Shown here one piece after another: positions 1-11,559 of a stretch of DNA of 64,000 bases (the first letter of the stretch is position 1; every line of letters begins with the position of its first letter). The notes beneath the pieces were generated by a model. It was not told the origin of the DNA and made no database searches. It saw only the letters and a list, made by a program, of their open reading frames with translations. A program made the translations under genes and the position numbers. The DNA is taken from the NCBI GenBank assembly GCA_023213395.1, contig CM041465.1:224385741-224449740 (forward strand). Reading direction: 5' to 3'. The DNA is from Cycas panzhihuaensis (taxonomy: Eukaryota; Cycadophyta).

Positions 1-3000
1 ACTTATTCTTTCATATCCTAGGTAAGTTAGGTAAGGAATGGTTTCTTAGATGGGAAAACATTTGAGAAGTCTCCTAGGATAGTCTGAAAAAGTCATTCGT
101 CAAATCCTTCTTCTATTCATCAGAAAACAAAACTATAAGTAAAGTGTTAAAGTGTATTAGGAAGATGCGCATAGAGGTTGAACAAATTAAACCTATGTTA
201 GCTGTAAGAATTGTAGAAAGTAGAGACAACAAGGAGGAGGAAGTTAATAATTTTTCTCCTGAGTATACAAAACTATGTTATGGGCAAAGGGAAATAGAGG
301 AAACCCTCACACCTAAGGCAATCAAAGATCAACAAATTAAAAGTGAAGAGGTCAAAATAACCAAAGCGAATCTTGGGAATGAGGAAAGTCCTCAAAATAT
401 CATAATTGGAGACTATTAGGATGATAGGACTGTAGTAGAAGCCTAGGCACTCTTTGAGGAGTTCAAAGATGTTTGTGCCTATTCTTACAAAGATTCGAAA
501 GGCATTCCTCTTAAGGTGGGGATGCATCATATAGACTTGATTGAAAGGGCCAAGTTGGTGAAGTAGAGGCCATATCAGATGAACCCAAAATACAAATAAA
601 ATGTAAAAGCTAAATTGGATAAAATGCTAGAAGCCAGATACATTTGTGAGGTAGAGTATAGCGATTGGGTGAGTCCTATGGTGGTAGTCCCCAAAAAGAA
701 TAGGAAGATTAAAGTATGCGTGGATTGCTATTAGTTGAATAAAGTTACCAAAAAGTATCCATTCCCAATTCTGCTCACAAAAGATGTGTTGGAGATGGTT
801 GGAGGGAATGGGTTGTATTCCTTTACTGATGGGTTCAATGGATATAACAAAGCCAACATCACTCTTGAGGATCAAGCAAAAACCACATTTTTCATAGAAT
901 GGGGAATGCATGCTTATAGAGTAATGCCATTCGATTTGACAAATGCTCCAACAACATTCTAGAGAATAATGATCAATATCTTTAAAAGGATAATTAGGAA
1001 GAAAGTGGTAGTGTTCTTGGATAATTGCATGCTATGTGGGTTTATGAAAAATCACAAGGAAAACTTGAGGGAGATGTTACAAACTTATTGAGATAATAAT
1101 TTATTTGTGAACCTAGAAAAGTGCACATTCCTAGTACCATTTGGCAACCTGCTAGGGCATACTATCAACAAGGAAGGCGTGCTGACAGATCTTGTCAAAT
1201 TATCGATGATTTTACACTATCCATAACCATTGGCAAGGAAATGACTTAACGGATTTCTCAGACTAACTGGGTATTGTCAAAAATTCATCAAGGATACCCA
1301 TACATCTTTGGACTTGTGGAGATTTCGTTGAAAAAACATATTAATTGGGAATGAGGGCCTAGCAGCAAAGGGCATTTGAAGCACTAAAACGAGCCATAGC
1401 CTCAACACTTGTGCTCTGATTTTCTAGTTGGAACAAAATATTTCATATGCATGTAGATGCCTTGCAGTTTGCAATCAAGTGCATGTTAGCACAATTTGGA
1501 GAAAATAGTGTGGATCGCTCTATATATTTCGCTAGTAGAAAGCTAACAAGGGCAGAATAAAACTACATGACCTCGGAGAGAGAAGGCCTTGGGATGGTCT
1601 ATGCACTTCAGAAGTTTCATCATTATTTACTATCTAATCCTTTTATATTTTATTTGGACCAACAAGCCCTGATGTATTTGATAAATAAACCATTGTTAAA
1701 AGGGCATATTAGCAGATGGCTAATGCTTTTCTAGGAGTTTACTTTTAAGATTGTGGTGAAACCGAGGAAAGGACATGTTGTTCTTGATCAATTATTGAGG
1801 ATAGAGAACGAAGAGCAAGCCATGGGTGTAAAGGATGATTTCCTCGATGTGGCATTATTTAGTATGGAAATTGTTCCAATAGAATGGCATGAAGATATTC
1901 TAGAATTCTTAGCAACTAGAGAATTTCTGCCACACATGGATAAAGCAAAAAGGCGAAACCTAGTTTGGAAAGCCTAACCCTACCAATTGATCTGTGGAAA
2001 ATTATATCGCCTTGGGGCTAGATGATGCGTTACGATGTTGTATCAAACCTCATGAGGTAGATCAAATCACCACCTAATCTTATGAGGAATATTGGGAGGC
2101 CACATTGGAGTTAAGAATACTTGGAGTAAAGTGTTAACAATAGGGTTCTAGTGGTCAACACCTTTTGAAGATATCTAACAATGGGTTAAGAAATGTGATC
2201 AATGGCAGAAATTGGGGAGACCTTGACGTGAGGATATATTTTGGTTGCCACTGACTATGCAACGAAATGGGTGGAAGCAAGACCACTTTAGAAGGTAGAC
2301 TCAACAAGTACAAGAAGTTTTCTTTATGAAGTGATTGTCATGAGATTCACTTGCCCCCTCAAGTTCATAAGTGATCAAGGGTTGCATTTCTTGAACGAGG
2401 TTGTCAAAGAACTAGCAATCACACTTGTGATCAGCCATCATAAATCAACCCCATACTATCCACGAGTATATGGCCAAGTAGAGAGTTCCAACAAAATCAT
2501 TGAGAATTGTCTGAGAAAGATATGTGATGTTGGGAGATCTAGTTGGGTGAATAAATTACCCTTAGTATTGTGGACATTTTGCACCACATATAAATGAGCA
2601 ATGGGGCAAACTCCATTCAAGTTGGTATACGAAGTTGAAGCAATTATTCTAGTAGAATTCCATATTCCAAGTTTGAGAGTGGCACTTGCCTGCTGACTTG
2701 GCGACATTGAATCCATTCGAGAAAGATTATGGTAGCTGCTACAATTGGAAGAGGATTGACAAAAGGTAGAATGGTTATAGAGTATAGAGAAAACTAGACA
2801 AAAAGCATGGCACGATTGCCAGTCGAAGACACCACAATTCATTGAAGGAGATCAAGTGCTACCATACGATAACAAATTCCAAATTCAACTAGGCAAACTG
2901 AAGATGAGATGGCTAGGTCCATGCAAAGTGGACAAGATTTTCAAGAATGGTTCCATTCAATTGAGGAAAATTGATGGACTAAAGCTGCCAACGTTGGTGA

Positions 3001-3032
3001 CTGACAACAGATTGAAACCCTATCACCACTAG
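1..3032 (+). pseudogene. Gypsy-A1 pol remnant (RT, RNase H, integrase)
   Basis: This is a decayed gypsy polyprotein read in shifting frames. RT covers about 480-1330. The first catalytic Asp lies in FTDGFNGY (about 828), but the YxDD box is FLDN (about 1015), so the second catalytic Asp is lost. RNase H covers about 1430-1760 (VDALQFAIKC, TSEREGLGMVYAL, FYLDQQAL). Integrase covers about 2080-3020: zinc-finger remnant near 2150-2210, catalytic blocks VATDYATKW, FISDQG and GQVESSNK, then a basic C-terminal tail ending at a TAG at 3030-3032. Several stops replace Gln codons (for example near 547, 960 and 1733), as expected from C-to-T decay. No chromodomain follows. Confidence 0.9.
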
Positions 3033-3818
3033 GGTATTGTTCCAACAAGAATTAACTGGATGTATCATAATGTGTTGCTTGAAGTTGCAAACAATTGAGG
3101 TTGTCTTAGCACTAGGGATGCGATTCTAACTTGGTACATAAAAACAAAAATACAAAAAAATCAAAAAATGAGAAAATAAAACAATCGTACCTCAAAATAT
3201 CATACATCTAAGCAAAATCATAGACAAAAGCATATGGCAAAATATGAAGGGAAAAAAAATTGAAAAAAGAATATAATTAATTTAAAAAAAAGAATATTAT
3301 TGAAAAAGAATATTGAAAAAAAGGGGGGATATTATGAAAAAACAAGATATTATTATTTAAAAAAAAGAAAAATCAAATTTTAATAATTGTTCCCTCAAAA
3401 TACACTATGCATTCTAGAAATGGAACGGGAACAAGAATGCACAACCTAGAAGAACGCATAGTGAATTTTACACTATGCATTCCTGCTAGCATTCCAATGG
3501 AGGAATGCACATAGAAATACATTTGATATAAACTAAATTAAAACCTTATCTTCTCATCTAAAGAGGAAGAAACTCTCAAGTACCCAAAATGAAGAGTTTA
3601 GAGGCAAATTCTAGCAAGATTGAAGTCCAAAATTCCTCGAAAATTAGTGCATTCTTGCTAGCGAATGCATAGACGTTTATAGTAGTGTGCAACAATATTG
3701 CATTCCATTAAGGAACAAATTTAGGTTTTGTCCTTGCAGTAATTAATTACCTTGAATTTCACTTTGTTTGCTGTTGGAATCAATTGTTATCTTTCATTAG
3801 TTCCACCATAGAGTTAGT
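3033..3818 (+). other. Spacer between pol and accessory ORF (A-rich, with inverted arms)
   Basis: No coding frame is recognisable. The stretch 3140-3370 is very A-rich and matches the equivalent place in Gypsy-A2 (26420-26500). From 3401 to 3513 the motifs CTATGCATTC and GGAATGCACATAG recur as facing arms. The equivalent array in Gypsy-A2 (26590-26881) uses GCGTACC and GGTACGCA instead. Confidence 0.6.
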
Positions 3819-4903
3819 ATGAAGACTGCAGGTGTCTAGGAGACATATTTGCCAAAGTTGAAGGGTAAATTAGAAGGGATGTTGGCCACATTCCAAAGCA
3901 AAATGAAATAGGTAGGTTGGGGAGATTTCATCTGTATGCCACCATTATATTGGAATCTGAAGTTGATGGATCAGATTTTGGTAGCCCTAAAGAGGGACAT
4001 GGGGCAAATGCAGCTTGATGCAGATATTGTCCATGTAGTCATAGGACTCCCCAAGGAGGGGGACATCCCAATAACCACCAAGAGGCCAGAAGTGGACCGG
4101 GAGATTTGGGTGCGAGAATTATATAAAGAGAATGCTTAGATTATCCAGATTATAGATATTAGGGATGAGCGATTATAGTGGGTGGCTAAAATTATAGTCA
4201 CCAAATTCCTATTAAAACAAAAACACACGTATATTCCTAGTAGAATGATGCCGATATTGGCGTAGATTCGGGAGGGTGTGTGGCTCGATTGATGTGAGTT
4301 CTTGGTCACTAGCATGATGCAACAAATTGTGGAGATCTAGACTCATTCTTTTTAGTGCCCATCACTCCTCTTGGTAATATTACTTTATCATTTGTCTAGA
4401 TGCCCAACCTCCACAGTTGCCTATTCGACAAGCGGAACTAACAATGAAACAATGGGTAAATATATTTTCCAATACCATTTAGGATTATGAAATAAAAAGA
4501 AAAAAAAAAGAAAAAAAGGATGAAAGTTGCGAAGTGGGTTCAACAAAAACCTGATGGCTCCATCCCACTTTGTTCAAAACATGTGGTGAAGAAGAGTGTG
4601 AAGCATGGACGAATAGAGGTAGAAAACATTGAGTCCATACCTTCACTAGAGGAATGGGAGATGGAGCTACCATTCCCCACAGTTATAGAGCCAAGAGAAG
4701 GGTCCTCTCAACCGCAAAATCCCTTGGAGGGTAAGGGTAAACAAATCATTCAGTTGGTGGAAGAAATGGAGAAGGGATATAAGGCGAAGGTTGCTTCTCT
4801 ATAGGGGAAACAAAAGGAGAAGGATGCCATAATCGCCACCTTGACCCAAATGAATGAAGATTTGCTTAAGGCCACCGAGACTACAGATGATCCTGGACTA
4901 TAA
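3819..4903 (+). pseudogene. Gypsy-A1 accessory ORF downstream of pol
   Basis: The reading begins with ATG at 3819 (MKTAG), which matches MRTAG in Gypsy-A2 at 27156. The best conserved block is at 3936-4139, with IVHVVIGLPKEGDIPITTK and RPEVDREIWVREL. A region like MMPIL.IREG and PSLLLVILLY follows at about 4230-4400, and then a charged C-terminal part with a probable coiled coil (QLVEEMEKGYKAKVASL, DAIIATLTQMNEDLLKA) at 4750-4890. It contains stops and frameshifts. By pattern it resembles the 'putative plant transposon protein' domain found 3' of pol in Athila-type elements. That assignment is from memory and needs an HMM search. The function of this protein is unknown. Confidence 0.65.
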
Positions 4904-5013
4904 GGGTAGTCCTAATTTAGAGGAGGAGAAGGAGGAATACAATACAAAATTTTGAAAATTTTGAATTTTTTTGAGAAAGGATGCTCAACCACTTTTTGTT
5001 GACTTGGAATAGA

Positions 5014-5833
5014 TGTTAGGGTCAAATCTGGTACTTGTGTGTTTGGACTATGGAGTTTTAGGCAATTAGCATCTAACATAGCATTGTGAGTGTAAGAAAC
5101 AACCCAGTAAGTGTTCGAGCAGAGGAATAGATGGAAAAATGGTGGAAATTGGCAGGAATGACCTCTCGAGGAATGCATGACATGGTGCATTTCGAAACAG
5201 GAATGTATGACAAACCATTCCAGGGCTAGAATGCATGAGGAACACACAACTTTGAATGAACAGAACACAAGTTGATGGCAACTAGAAACGTACTGACACA
5301 TAGACAAATGGTTGGAACAAAGTTAACCAAGCATAATCATTGATTGGTTAGTAGATTAATTACCAAAGGGCATGCATTATGTAAAAGGGATAGTTGTAAC
5401 TATTGGTTACAACCATTATGCAAAAGTCATGCATGGGGTATTTGAGGGTTTTTTCTCACCATTCCAAGTGCGAGAGTTGAGTTATTCTATTCTATGGCAA
5501 GTTTTCTAGTACGGACATCTAGTGTATTGTAATATTGATGAAATCATAGCGAGGAAAAGCCATGGGATGCTATAAAAGTGATGTAAACATTGATGTTGCT
5601 TAATGAAACTACCGAGTTACATAGAAAATGTGCATCGTGTGTTGCTTGTGATTGATTTATGAAGATATGACAATGACAATATTATGATAATGTTGTGATT
5701 ACTATCGTACAATGGACTTATGTGGCATGTATGTATGTAAATGACTTGTTTGTTGACAACAAGCCCTAGTTTAGACTATCGGAAGTGGCCTTTGACAAGT
5801 ATGCTTTCTCAGGGGCAGAAGGTGAAGTCAACA
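5014..5833 (+). repeat. 3' LTR of Gypsy-A1
   Basis: It begins TGTTAGGG and ends GAAGTCAACA, giving about 820 bp. The sequence just upstream (GTTGACTTGGAATAGA) aligns with that before the Gypsy-A2 3' LTR (28300-28313), and the ends match that family. Its first half carries repeated GGAATGCATGA motifs where Gypsy-A2 has GGTACGTATGA. No target duplication can be checked because the other end lies outside the window. Confidence 0.8.
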
Positions 5834-6144
5834 TCCACAATCAACTAGCCAATCAATTATAGCCAAAATTATTTAGGTATTCCACCCATGGTTTTGAAAT
5901 TGGTGTCATATTTAAGATGGGGTCTCCTTTATTTTGAAATGAGGGTCCATATTGAGCTTTCCCCCACTTTTTTCAAATGGGTGCACATAATGAAATCTTC
6001 CACAAATTTTTCATATTATAAAATAGAATTTTGTTTGCCGAAATATGAGAAATGGGTGTGGAATGATGGGTAGGCACTATCTAGTGTAGTTTATAACTTA
6101 GATGTGAATAGACTCTTTCATTTATGTTATGAAATTATTTATGT

Positions 6145-6177
<33 letters not shown>

Positions 6178-6710
6178 AAAATTAAAAAGAAAAACCAAGA
6201 ACAAATGCATAGACATTATAAAACATGGAAAATTTGTGTAAAGGCTGAAAGAGTAAAATATGGCGAATGGATTGAATAATGATGTTGCAAAATAACTTAA
6301 AATAATACGTTTATCATCTTACATCCATAAAAACATTAAGAGCATTTTCATCAATAACATTATTGAAAATATAGTATTTGTCAAACTAGAACCTTCACTA
6401 GGTGCACTTTATAAGTCAAAGATGAACAATCAATAGCAAGCAATGGGAATTGTGGTCTCTCTAAGTGTGTCTCTTCATAATTAACATTTATAAATTGTGA
6501 AGGACCCCTAGTAGTGAATTCTTCCACATGTGAGAGAGAAGACAAAGGTTGGAATGCAAATACATCCTTGTATACTAATGTATTTATCATGTAACTAATG
6601 TGGGTCTACATGTAATTAATGCAATCAATTGAGGTTACATGCAATTAATGTAATAATAAACTTGACCAAGCAAATGACTATGCTGAAGTTTTGTTTTATA
6701 ATGGGGTTAT
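5834..6710. other. Unassigned spacer with a TA microsatellite
   Basis: This is the DNA between the Gypsy-A1 LTR and the Copia-0 LTR. No ORF with recognisable similarity is visible on either strand, and the short ORFs at 5888 and 6381 have no family signature. It could be old transposon or host intergenic or intronic DNA. Confidence 0.5.
6145..6173. repeat. (TA)n microsatellite
   Basis: A perfect run of alternating T and A of about 29 bp, seen directly. It lies in the unassigned spacer. Confidence 0.95.
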
Positions 6711-6922
6711 TGTTAGAGAAATAATGTTCTATCTTTTGTATTCTAAAGTTCTCTAAGGTAAAGTTGAGGGTTATGTGTCCAACCTCTCTTTAATGTATTA
6801 TTAACACTTGACTTACATGTACTGGCCTTTTTATGCACACATGATGTATTTATACGAGAGTTTCTCTCTCCTCATTAATGCGTTGAAGCATTGTCTTCAT
6901 AGATTCATTGAGTGCTTTGACA
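6711..6922 (+). repeat. 5' LTR of Copia-0
   Basis: It begins TGTTAGAGAAATAATGTTC and ends TTTGACA just before a primer-binding site, giving about 212 bp. The start shares the TGTTRGAA..TAATGTTyTATCT pattern of the other copia LTRs in this window. Confidence 0.8.
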
Positions 6923-6937
6923 CAGTATCAGAGCAGG
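6923..6937 (+). promoter_or_regulatory. Primer-binding site (initiator tRNA-Met type)
   Basis: The sequence CAGTATCAGAGCAGG lies directly after the LTR and matches the usual TGGTATCAGAGC site with one change near its start. It would prime minus-strand synthesis. Confidence 0.8.
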
Positions 6938-7616
6938 TTTGCATCTAAGCTTGGCAAGAGATAATTTGAGAGATTCAATTTGAAGAAAGTATCTTTAGTT
7001 TATTTTAAAGAGAAAAGGATGTAGTACAACCTCATTAATAGCAATACAAGATTGTACGAATGTGATTTTTCAAAGTGTTCAAAATTAGACGAAATTTGGT
7101 GGGTAGATTTGTTTTGGCGAGGAAATCAATATGTTCCAAAGGCTCAAACTCAAAATCTTCATTGTTAAGCGAAAAAACACAATTTTATAGTGGGCACCCA
7201 TTCAAAGCTTCATTCACAAATTTCTCTAAGATCTTTTAGTCTTTTTAGATAAAATCAGTCTCAAACTCTTCGTTTCTTCAAGATCTTTCATTTGCTTGTA
7301 ACTTTGTTGGATTTCACTAGAGTTTTGAAAAGATACAAGTATTTTTTGGTTAAAAAACCCTACACGATCGTAAATTTTTGGGCTATTTTATGAAGAATCC
7401 AACAAGTTTTTAAAAAACATTTTCATAGATCTAAAGAGAGTAGAACTTCAACTTCATTTTGAGACCTTTTTTTTCACATTCCATACAATTGTGCTATTTC
7501 TGTACAAATCTATATAGTTGGGCTGCCGTATGACTTGATCACAGTCTTTTACTTTTGTCTTTCTTTTGCCCTTCAAATACAAAACTTTAACTCAAAAAGG
7601 TCTCAGCTTTTACCCT

Positions 7617-8216
7617 TGAAGTGTCAAATAAACTCACAGGGCAAAACTATAGCATATGGAAACTAAAAATGCAAGGCCTTTAATGGCAAAAAATGCATGG
7701 GACATAGTCACAGGGAAGGAGGTCAAACCCACTGATATAGTGGATGTGATTAGTTGGGAAGAGAGACAAGATTGCTTTGGCTACATTTATGTTGTTTGTA
7801 GGAGATTCCCTGTTGAGCCATATAAGTTCAGACTCCACCTTTCTAGAGGCTTGGAGAATTTTAGCCTCACTATATAGCCAAAAGAATGAAGCACAGATAA
7901 TATCTCTCAGAGAACAGTTGTACATAGTTAATCTCAAATAAGGAGAAAGTGTTCCAAATTTTATAACTAAGATAGTTCAGATCATGAATGGTCTAGTCTC
8001 TGCAGGTGAAACTATAGCTGAATCTGAGCTTCTTTGTCTAACTATTAATAAATTGCCAAAATCATTTGACACTATGGTAAACACACTTACTATAGGTGGG
8101 CATGCAACAAATATATCCTTTGACTCTTTAACAGAGCACATGCTACAACAAAAACAAAGGAATAAAAGATATGAAGAAGAAATAGACATCGAAGAAGCAT
8201 TTCTCTCAAAGCCAAG
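7617..8216 (+). pseudogene. Copia-0 gag remnant
   Basis: This is a copia gag-like (UBN2-type) region in several frames. It starts near a motif of the type NKLTGQNYSIWKLKMQ and continues through the late-gag block 7984-8216 (SAGETIAESELLCLTINKLP, FDSLTEHMLQQKQRNKRYEE). Stops occur at about 7677 and 7940. The knuckle and protease normally following gag are absent, and the frame runs directly into integrase at about 8216. Confidence 0.8.
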
Positions 8217-9090
8217 TCTAGAAAGGTGCAAGGTACTTTCTTACTTTCATTGATGATTACAATAGAAACATGGGTATATTTTATTAAGAAGAAATCTGAA
8301 GCATTTGATATCTTCAAGAAATTGAAGGCATGTGTACAAGTAGAAAGTGAAAAAAGGGTGAAAATCCTGAGAACTGATAGGGGAGGGGAAGATACCTCCA
8401 ATAGTTTTTATAACTATTCCAAAGCCCATGGGATTCACAGGCAACTCACAACAGCTTACACCCCTCAGTCAAATGAGGTAGTTGAAAGAATGAACAGGTC
8501 AATAACTGAGATGGCCAGGTGCATGTTAAAGGAAAAAGGGATTTCAAACATTTATTGGGCTGAAGCAGTTAATAATACTATTTATCTAATTAACAGAAGT
8601 CCCACTAGGGCTCTAAACAATGTCACACCTGAAGAAGCATTGACAGAAAAAAGGTCAGATGTAAGTCACCTAAGAGTTTTCGAGTGTACTGCATATGTCC
8701 AAATTCTAGCTGAAAAAAGGATAAACTAGATGACAAATGCATTAAATGCATCATGGTAGGATACAACAACAAGTCAAAAGGTTATAGGTGCATTGATATA
8801 AGGACAAACAAATTACATGTTAGTAGGGATGTAACCTTCAATGAATTAGTTACAGAGACAGATCGTGAAAAGTCTAAGAATAAAAATCCTGTTCGTGAAG
8901 AATATCCAAATCAAGAAGAAGTTCCTCAACAATCAACATCTCAGGAAACAGAAGCATCTAAAGTGTCTCCTCCAAGAGACAATATTCAAGGCATAGGATA
9001 TTAGACTGAAAAAAGGATACCAAAACGGTATCTTGAAACTCTTGAAGGATCAAAAGGAGAAATTTTTGAACATAGAACTAGGTTACAAGA
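8216..9090 (+). pseudogene. Copia-0 integrase C-terminal half
   Basis: The catalytic-core half and C-terminal region of a copia integrase are read in two frames. TDRGGEDTSN carries the second catalytic Asp, and PQSNEVVERMNRS carries the Glu. KGISNIYWAEAVNNTIYLIN and SDVSHLRVF follow, then CIMVGYNNKSKGYRCID and HVSRDVTFNE. A frameshift lies near 8727. The linker before RT (KRIPKRYLETLEGSKGEIFE) is reached, and then the sequence is cut by the Gypsy-C LTR. Confidence 0.88.
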
Positions 9091-9110
9091 ACAACAAGTA
9101 GTTACTGATG

Positions 9111-9345
9111 AAATCTTTTAATGAGAAGATTCAATTGAATTCAAACACACATAATGATCAATTACAAGAATGGAAAAAGTTTATACAAGTGGTATGCAAC
9201 CGTTCAAATGAGTTCCCACCTTTTCATATCTCTTGCCAAGTACCTTTTGCCATCTGTCGCCAAATATTCAAATACTAAACTAGTTATTAAGTTTAATTAA
9301 TGGCTAACTACTCTGGTTACTAGCCAAGTTGCAAGAAGTGCAACA
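9111..9345 (-). repeat. Truncated 3' LTR of Gypsy-C
   Basis: It matches 29310-29543 over its length (GAGAAGATTCAATTGAATT .. AAGTTGCAAGAAGTGCAACA). About 105 bp of the outer end present in the other LTR are missing here, consistent with a deletion at the junction with Copia-0. Confidence 0.88.
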
Positions 9346-9360
9346 AGCCCCCCCCCACTT
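9346..9360 (-). promoter_or_regulatory. Polypurine tract of Gypsy-C
   Basis: On the minus strand GAAGTGGGGGGGGGC lies directly before the 3' LTR and just after the pol stop. It would prime plus-strand synthesis. GAAGTG and CACTTC in the LTR form a 6-bp inverted pair around it. Confidence 0.8.
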
Positions 9361-9365
9361 CGAGA

Positions 9366-11097
9366 TGCTTTTCCTTCAAAGCATGGGAAGGTTAGGGAAC
9401 TTTCTCAAGATCTCCTTTGATTCCCAAGTGGTGTTAGTAGGCATAAGGGATTTCCATTTGATTAAATATTCCTTAATTATTCGATATCGTAATTGTTTGG
9501 TGCAAGTGTTAAGGATTGCCTCTAGGGTGAGAGCAACTTGGCCTCCATCATCAAGGACAAATAACTCTGACTAAGGAACAATCTAGGGCCTGATTTTTGG
9601 TTTGAGGTTGGAGATGTGAAAGACATTATGAATCCGGGCTCCTCTCATGTCTAAGGCATATGCAACGACACTGATCTGCTTTAGTATTTGAAACGGTCCA
9701 TAAAACCTAGGGGCAAGCTTTTGTTTTTTGGAGACTTTAAGTGAAGACTATTTATAGGGTTGTAGTTTGATGAAGACTTAGTCACCTACATTGAATTGAT
9801 GTTCGAAACAATGGTTATTAACTTGTTGCTTCATATGATTCTAGGCTAGTTGAAGGTCATTCGTTTGTTGCTGAATTTATTCAACAATTGGTGCCTTGGT
9901 TATTTTTTGAAGAAACAAATTAATATCTAGTGGTGGATAGCCGTAAAGTGATAGAAAGGGAGACATCTTTATAACTTAATGGTATGAAGTGTTGTACCAA
10001 TACTTAGCTAGATGTAACCACTACACCCATTGGGATTGCTTATATTTGGCGAAGCACTACAAATAACCTTCAAGGCATTTATTAATAGCCTTAATTTGGC
10101 CATCTGTTTGTGGGTGGTAGGTGGTACTCATTTGCAACTGCGTTCTGATTAACTGAAATTTTGGGTCCCGATTGTTAACAATTGTTTGGGGAAACCCGTG
10201 AAGATGATGAATGGTCTTCATAAATAAATCAACAACTTGAGAGGTAGATGTTGTGTTGTGGAGAGGTATAAAATGTGCATATTTTATTAAGCGATCTACA
10301 ACAACTAGAATAACATCTTTATTTGTAGATTTGGGTAGACTTGTAATCAAATCCATACTAATGTCGGTCCACTTGTGATTCGGAATAAGTAAGGCCTGAA
10401 GTAGACCCAGAAGGTTAACTGTTTACTTCTTGTCACTAATAAGTGTCATAAGGGGTAACGAAGTGTTGAATATCAATTTTTTGCTCTAGTAAGTAAAAGG
10501 ACCTTCTGATGCGGTCATAAATTTTATCAAACACTGAATGGCTAGAGGATAGTGTGGCATGCCCCTCCTCAAGGATAGTCTTTTTTAATGCTGAAGCTTG
10601 AGGTGGGTAAATCCTATCTTTGTATAACAATGTTTTTCTATGGAGTGACCAATTTGGAGAGGCTTTGCCCTGGAGGCACTCTTGTAGCCTGGCTTTTGTT
10701 ATTGGGTTGTTGTTGTAATTGGCATGGAGTTGATCGATCTATATAGGAAGTGCTGTGGCAATAGCGTTACAAGAGTCCTATTCGTATTTCGCGGATAAAC
10801 TATCAACCACTATGTTATCCTTCCCTTTCTTATATACAATGTCAAAATCAAAATCTTGAATCTTTGTGAGCCATTTTTGTTGCAATTCATTTAAGATTGG
10901 TTGCTAAAGAAGATACTTAAGGTTGTGATGGTCTGTATGCACTGTGAATTTGCTTCCAAAGAGGTACTGACACCATTTAGCTAAGGCGTGAAGGATGGCC
11001 AACATTTCTTTGTTGTAAATTGAGTAGGTTTGTTCATGAAGATTGAGTTTCCTACTGTCGAATGCTCTGGGCCTCTTTTCTTGCATGAGGACAATAT
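9366..11097 (-). pseudogene. Gypsy-C RNase H, integrase and chromodomain
   Basis: From the right, RNase H is at 11097-10850 (MQEKRPRAFDSRKLNLHEQT, HTDHHNLKYLL). The integrase N-terminal remnant is at about 10630-10430, and the core at 10356-10057 (VVVDRLIKYAHFIPL, HPQTDGQIKAINKCLEGYL). The usual second catalytic Asp is Asn (IVNNRDPKF) and the usual Glu is Lys, so the enzyme is dead. At about 9570-9370 a chromodomain is recognisable (YRIIKEYLIKWKSL followed by TTWE). It is typical of chromoviruses, in which it can steer integration to modified histones. Stops and frameshifts are present throughout. Confidence 0.87.
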
Positions 11098-11479
11098 TGT
11101 TGATTTAATATTCACAGATTCTCCTAGGAAAAGAAAGATGGCAATGTTCACAAAATGATAACATCAACACAGTAACATCATATGTACAATATTCCACACC
11201 AAAAGTAATTATAGGATGCATGTAAATTGATATCCCTTATTATATCAAAATTGGTTATAATACCAAGATTATGTACAACAGAATCAGAGATGGTCATCCC
11301 ACACTAATTTTGTACCATCCACTAGTGTTAGGATGCGTAACATCGCATGCCCCCTGTCTACTTTTATTACAAATATATATCCTTGGACATGTTGCTTTGT
11401 AATGACTTCCAACTACTTGACTAAACTAATCCCTTTGTTAACATAACATTCGATAATCATAATAAAATATGCCTCAACA
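11098..11479 (-). repeat. 3' LTR of element D
   Basis: This is the uninterrupted copy, 382 bp, and matches 13814-13928 joined to 18416-18689. It shows the intact Copia-1 target site, AGTAATTATAGGATG, near 11207. Confidence 0.88.
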
Positions 11480-11559
11480 TCTATCCCTCCTCTTTTAGTT
11501 TTGAGTGTTTGACTCAAAAAATAAAAGAAGCTTTTTATGGTAGTCTTGAGCTCGGATCT

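Larger units (their letters stand above)
1..5833 (+). mobile_element. Gypsy-A1: 3' part of a Tat/Athila-like Ty3/gypsy element
   Basis: The window opens inside this element, so its 5' LTR and gag are not seen. In order it holds the end of the protease-RT linker, reverse transcriptase, RNase H, integrase, an A-rich spacer, an accessory ORF and a 3' LTR at 5014-5833. The RT motif FTDGFNGYNK resembles the DGFSGYNQ form of the Tat/Athila branch, and there is no chromodomain. Its parts align with Gypsy-A2 at 21689-29144: integrase tail, accessory ORF and LTR. Many stops and frameshifts make it inactive. Confidence 0.88.
6711..9110 (+). mobile_element. Copia-0: truncated Ty1/copia element
   Basis: The element has a 5' LTR (6711-6922), a primer-binding site, a leader, gag and integrase. 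It stops abruptly at about 9111, where the left LTR of Gypsy-C starts. Reverse transcriptase, RNase H and the 3' LTR are missing. Gag is fused to integrase at about 8216, so the zinc knuckle, protease and integrase N-terminus are deleted. It is non-functional. Confidence 0.85.

Noticed and set aside
5888-6590. Small ORFs in the spacer before Copia-0 as host exons
   Set aside because: No splice-site pattern with coding similarity could be found; they look like chance ORFs in AT-rich DNA.
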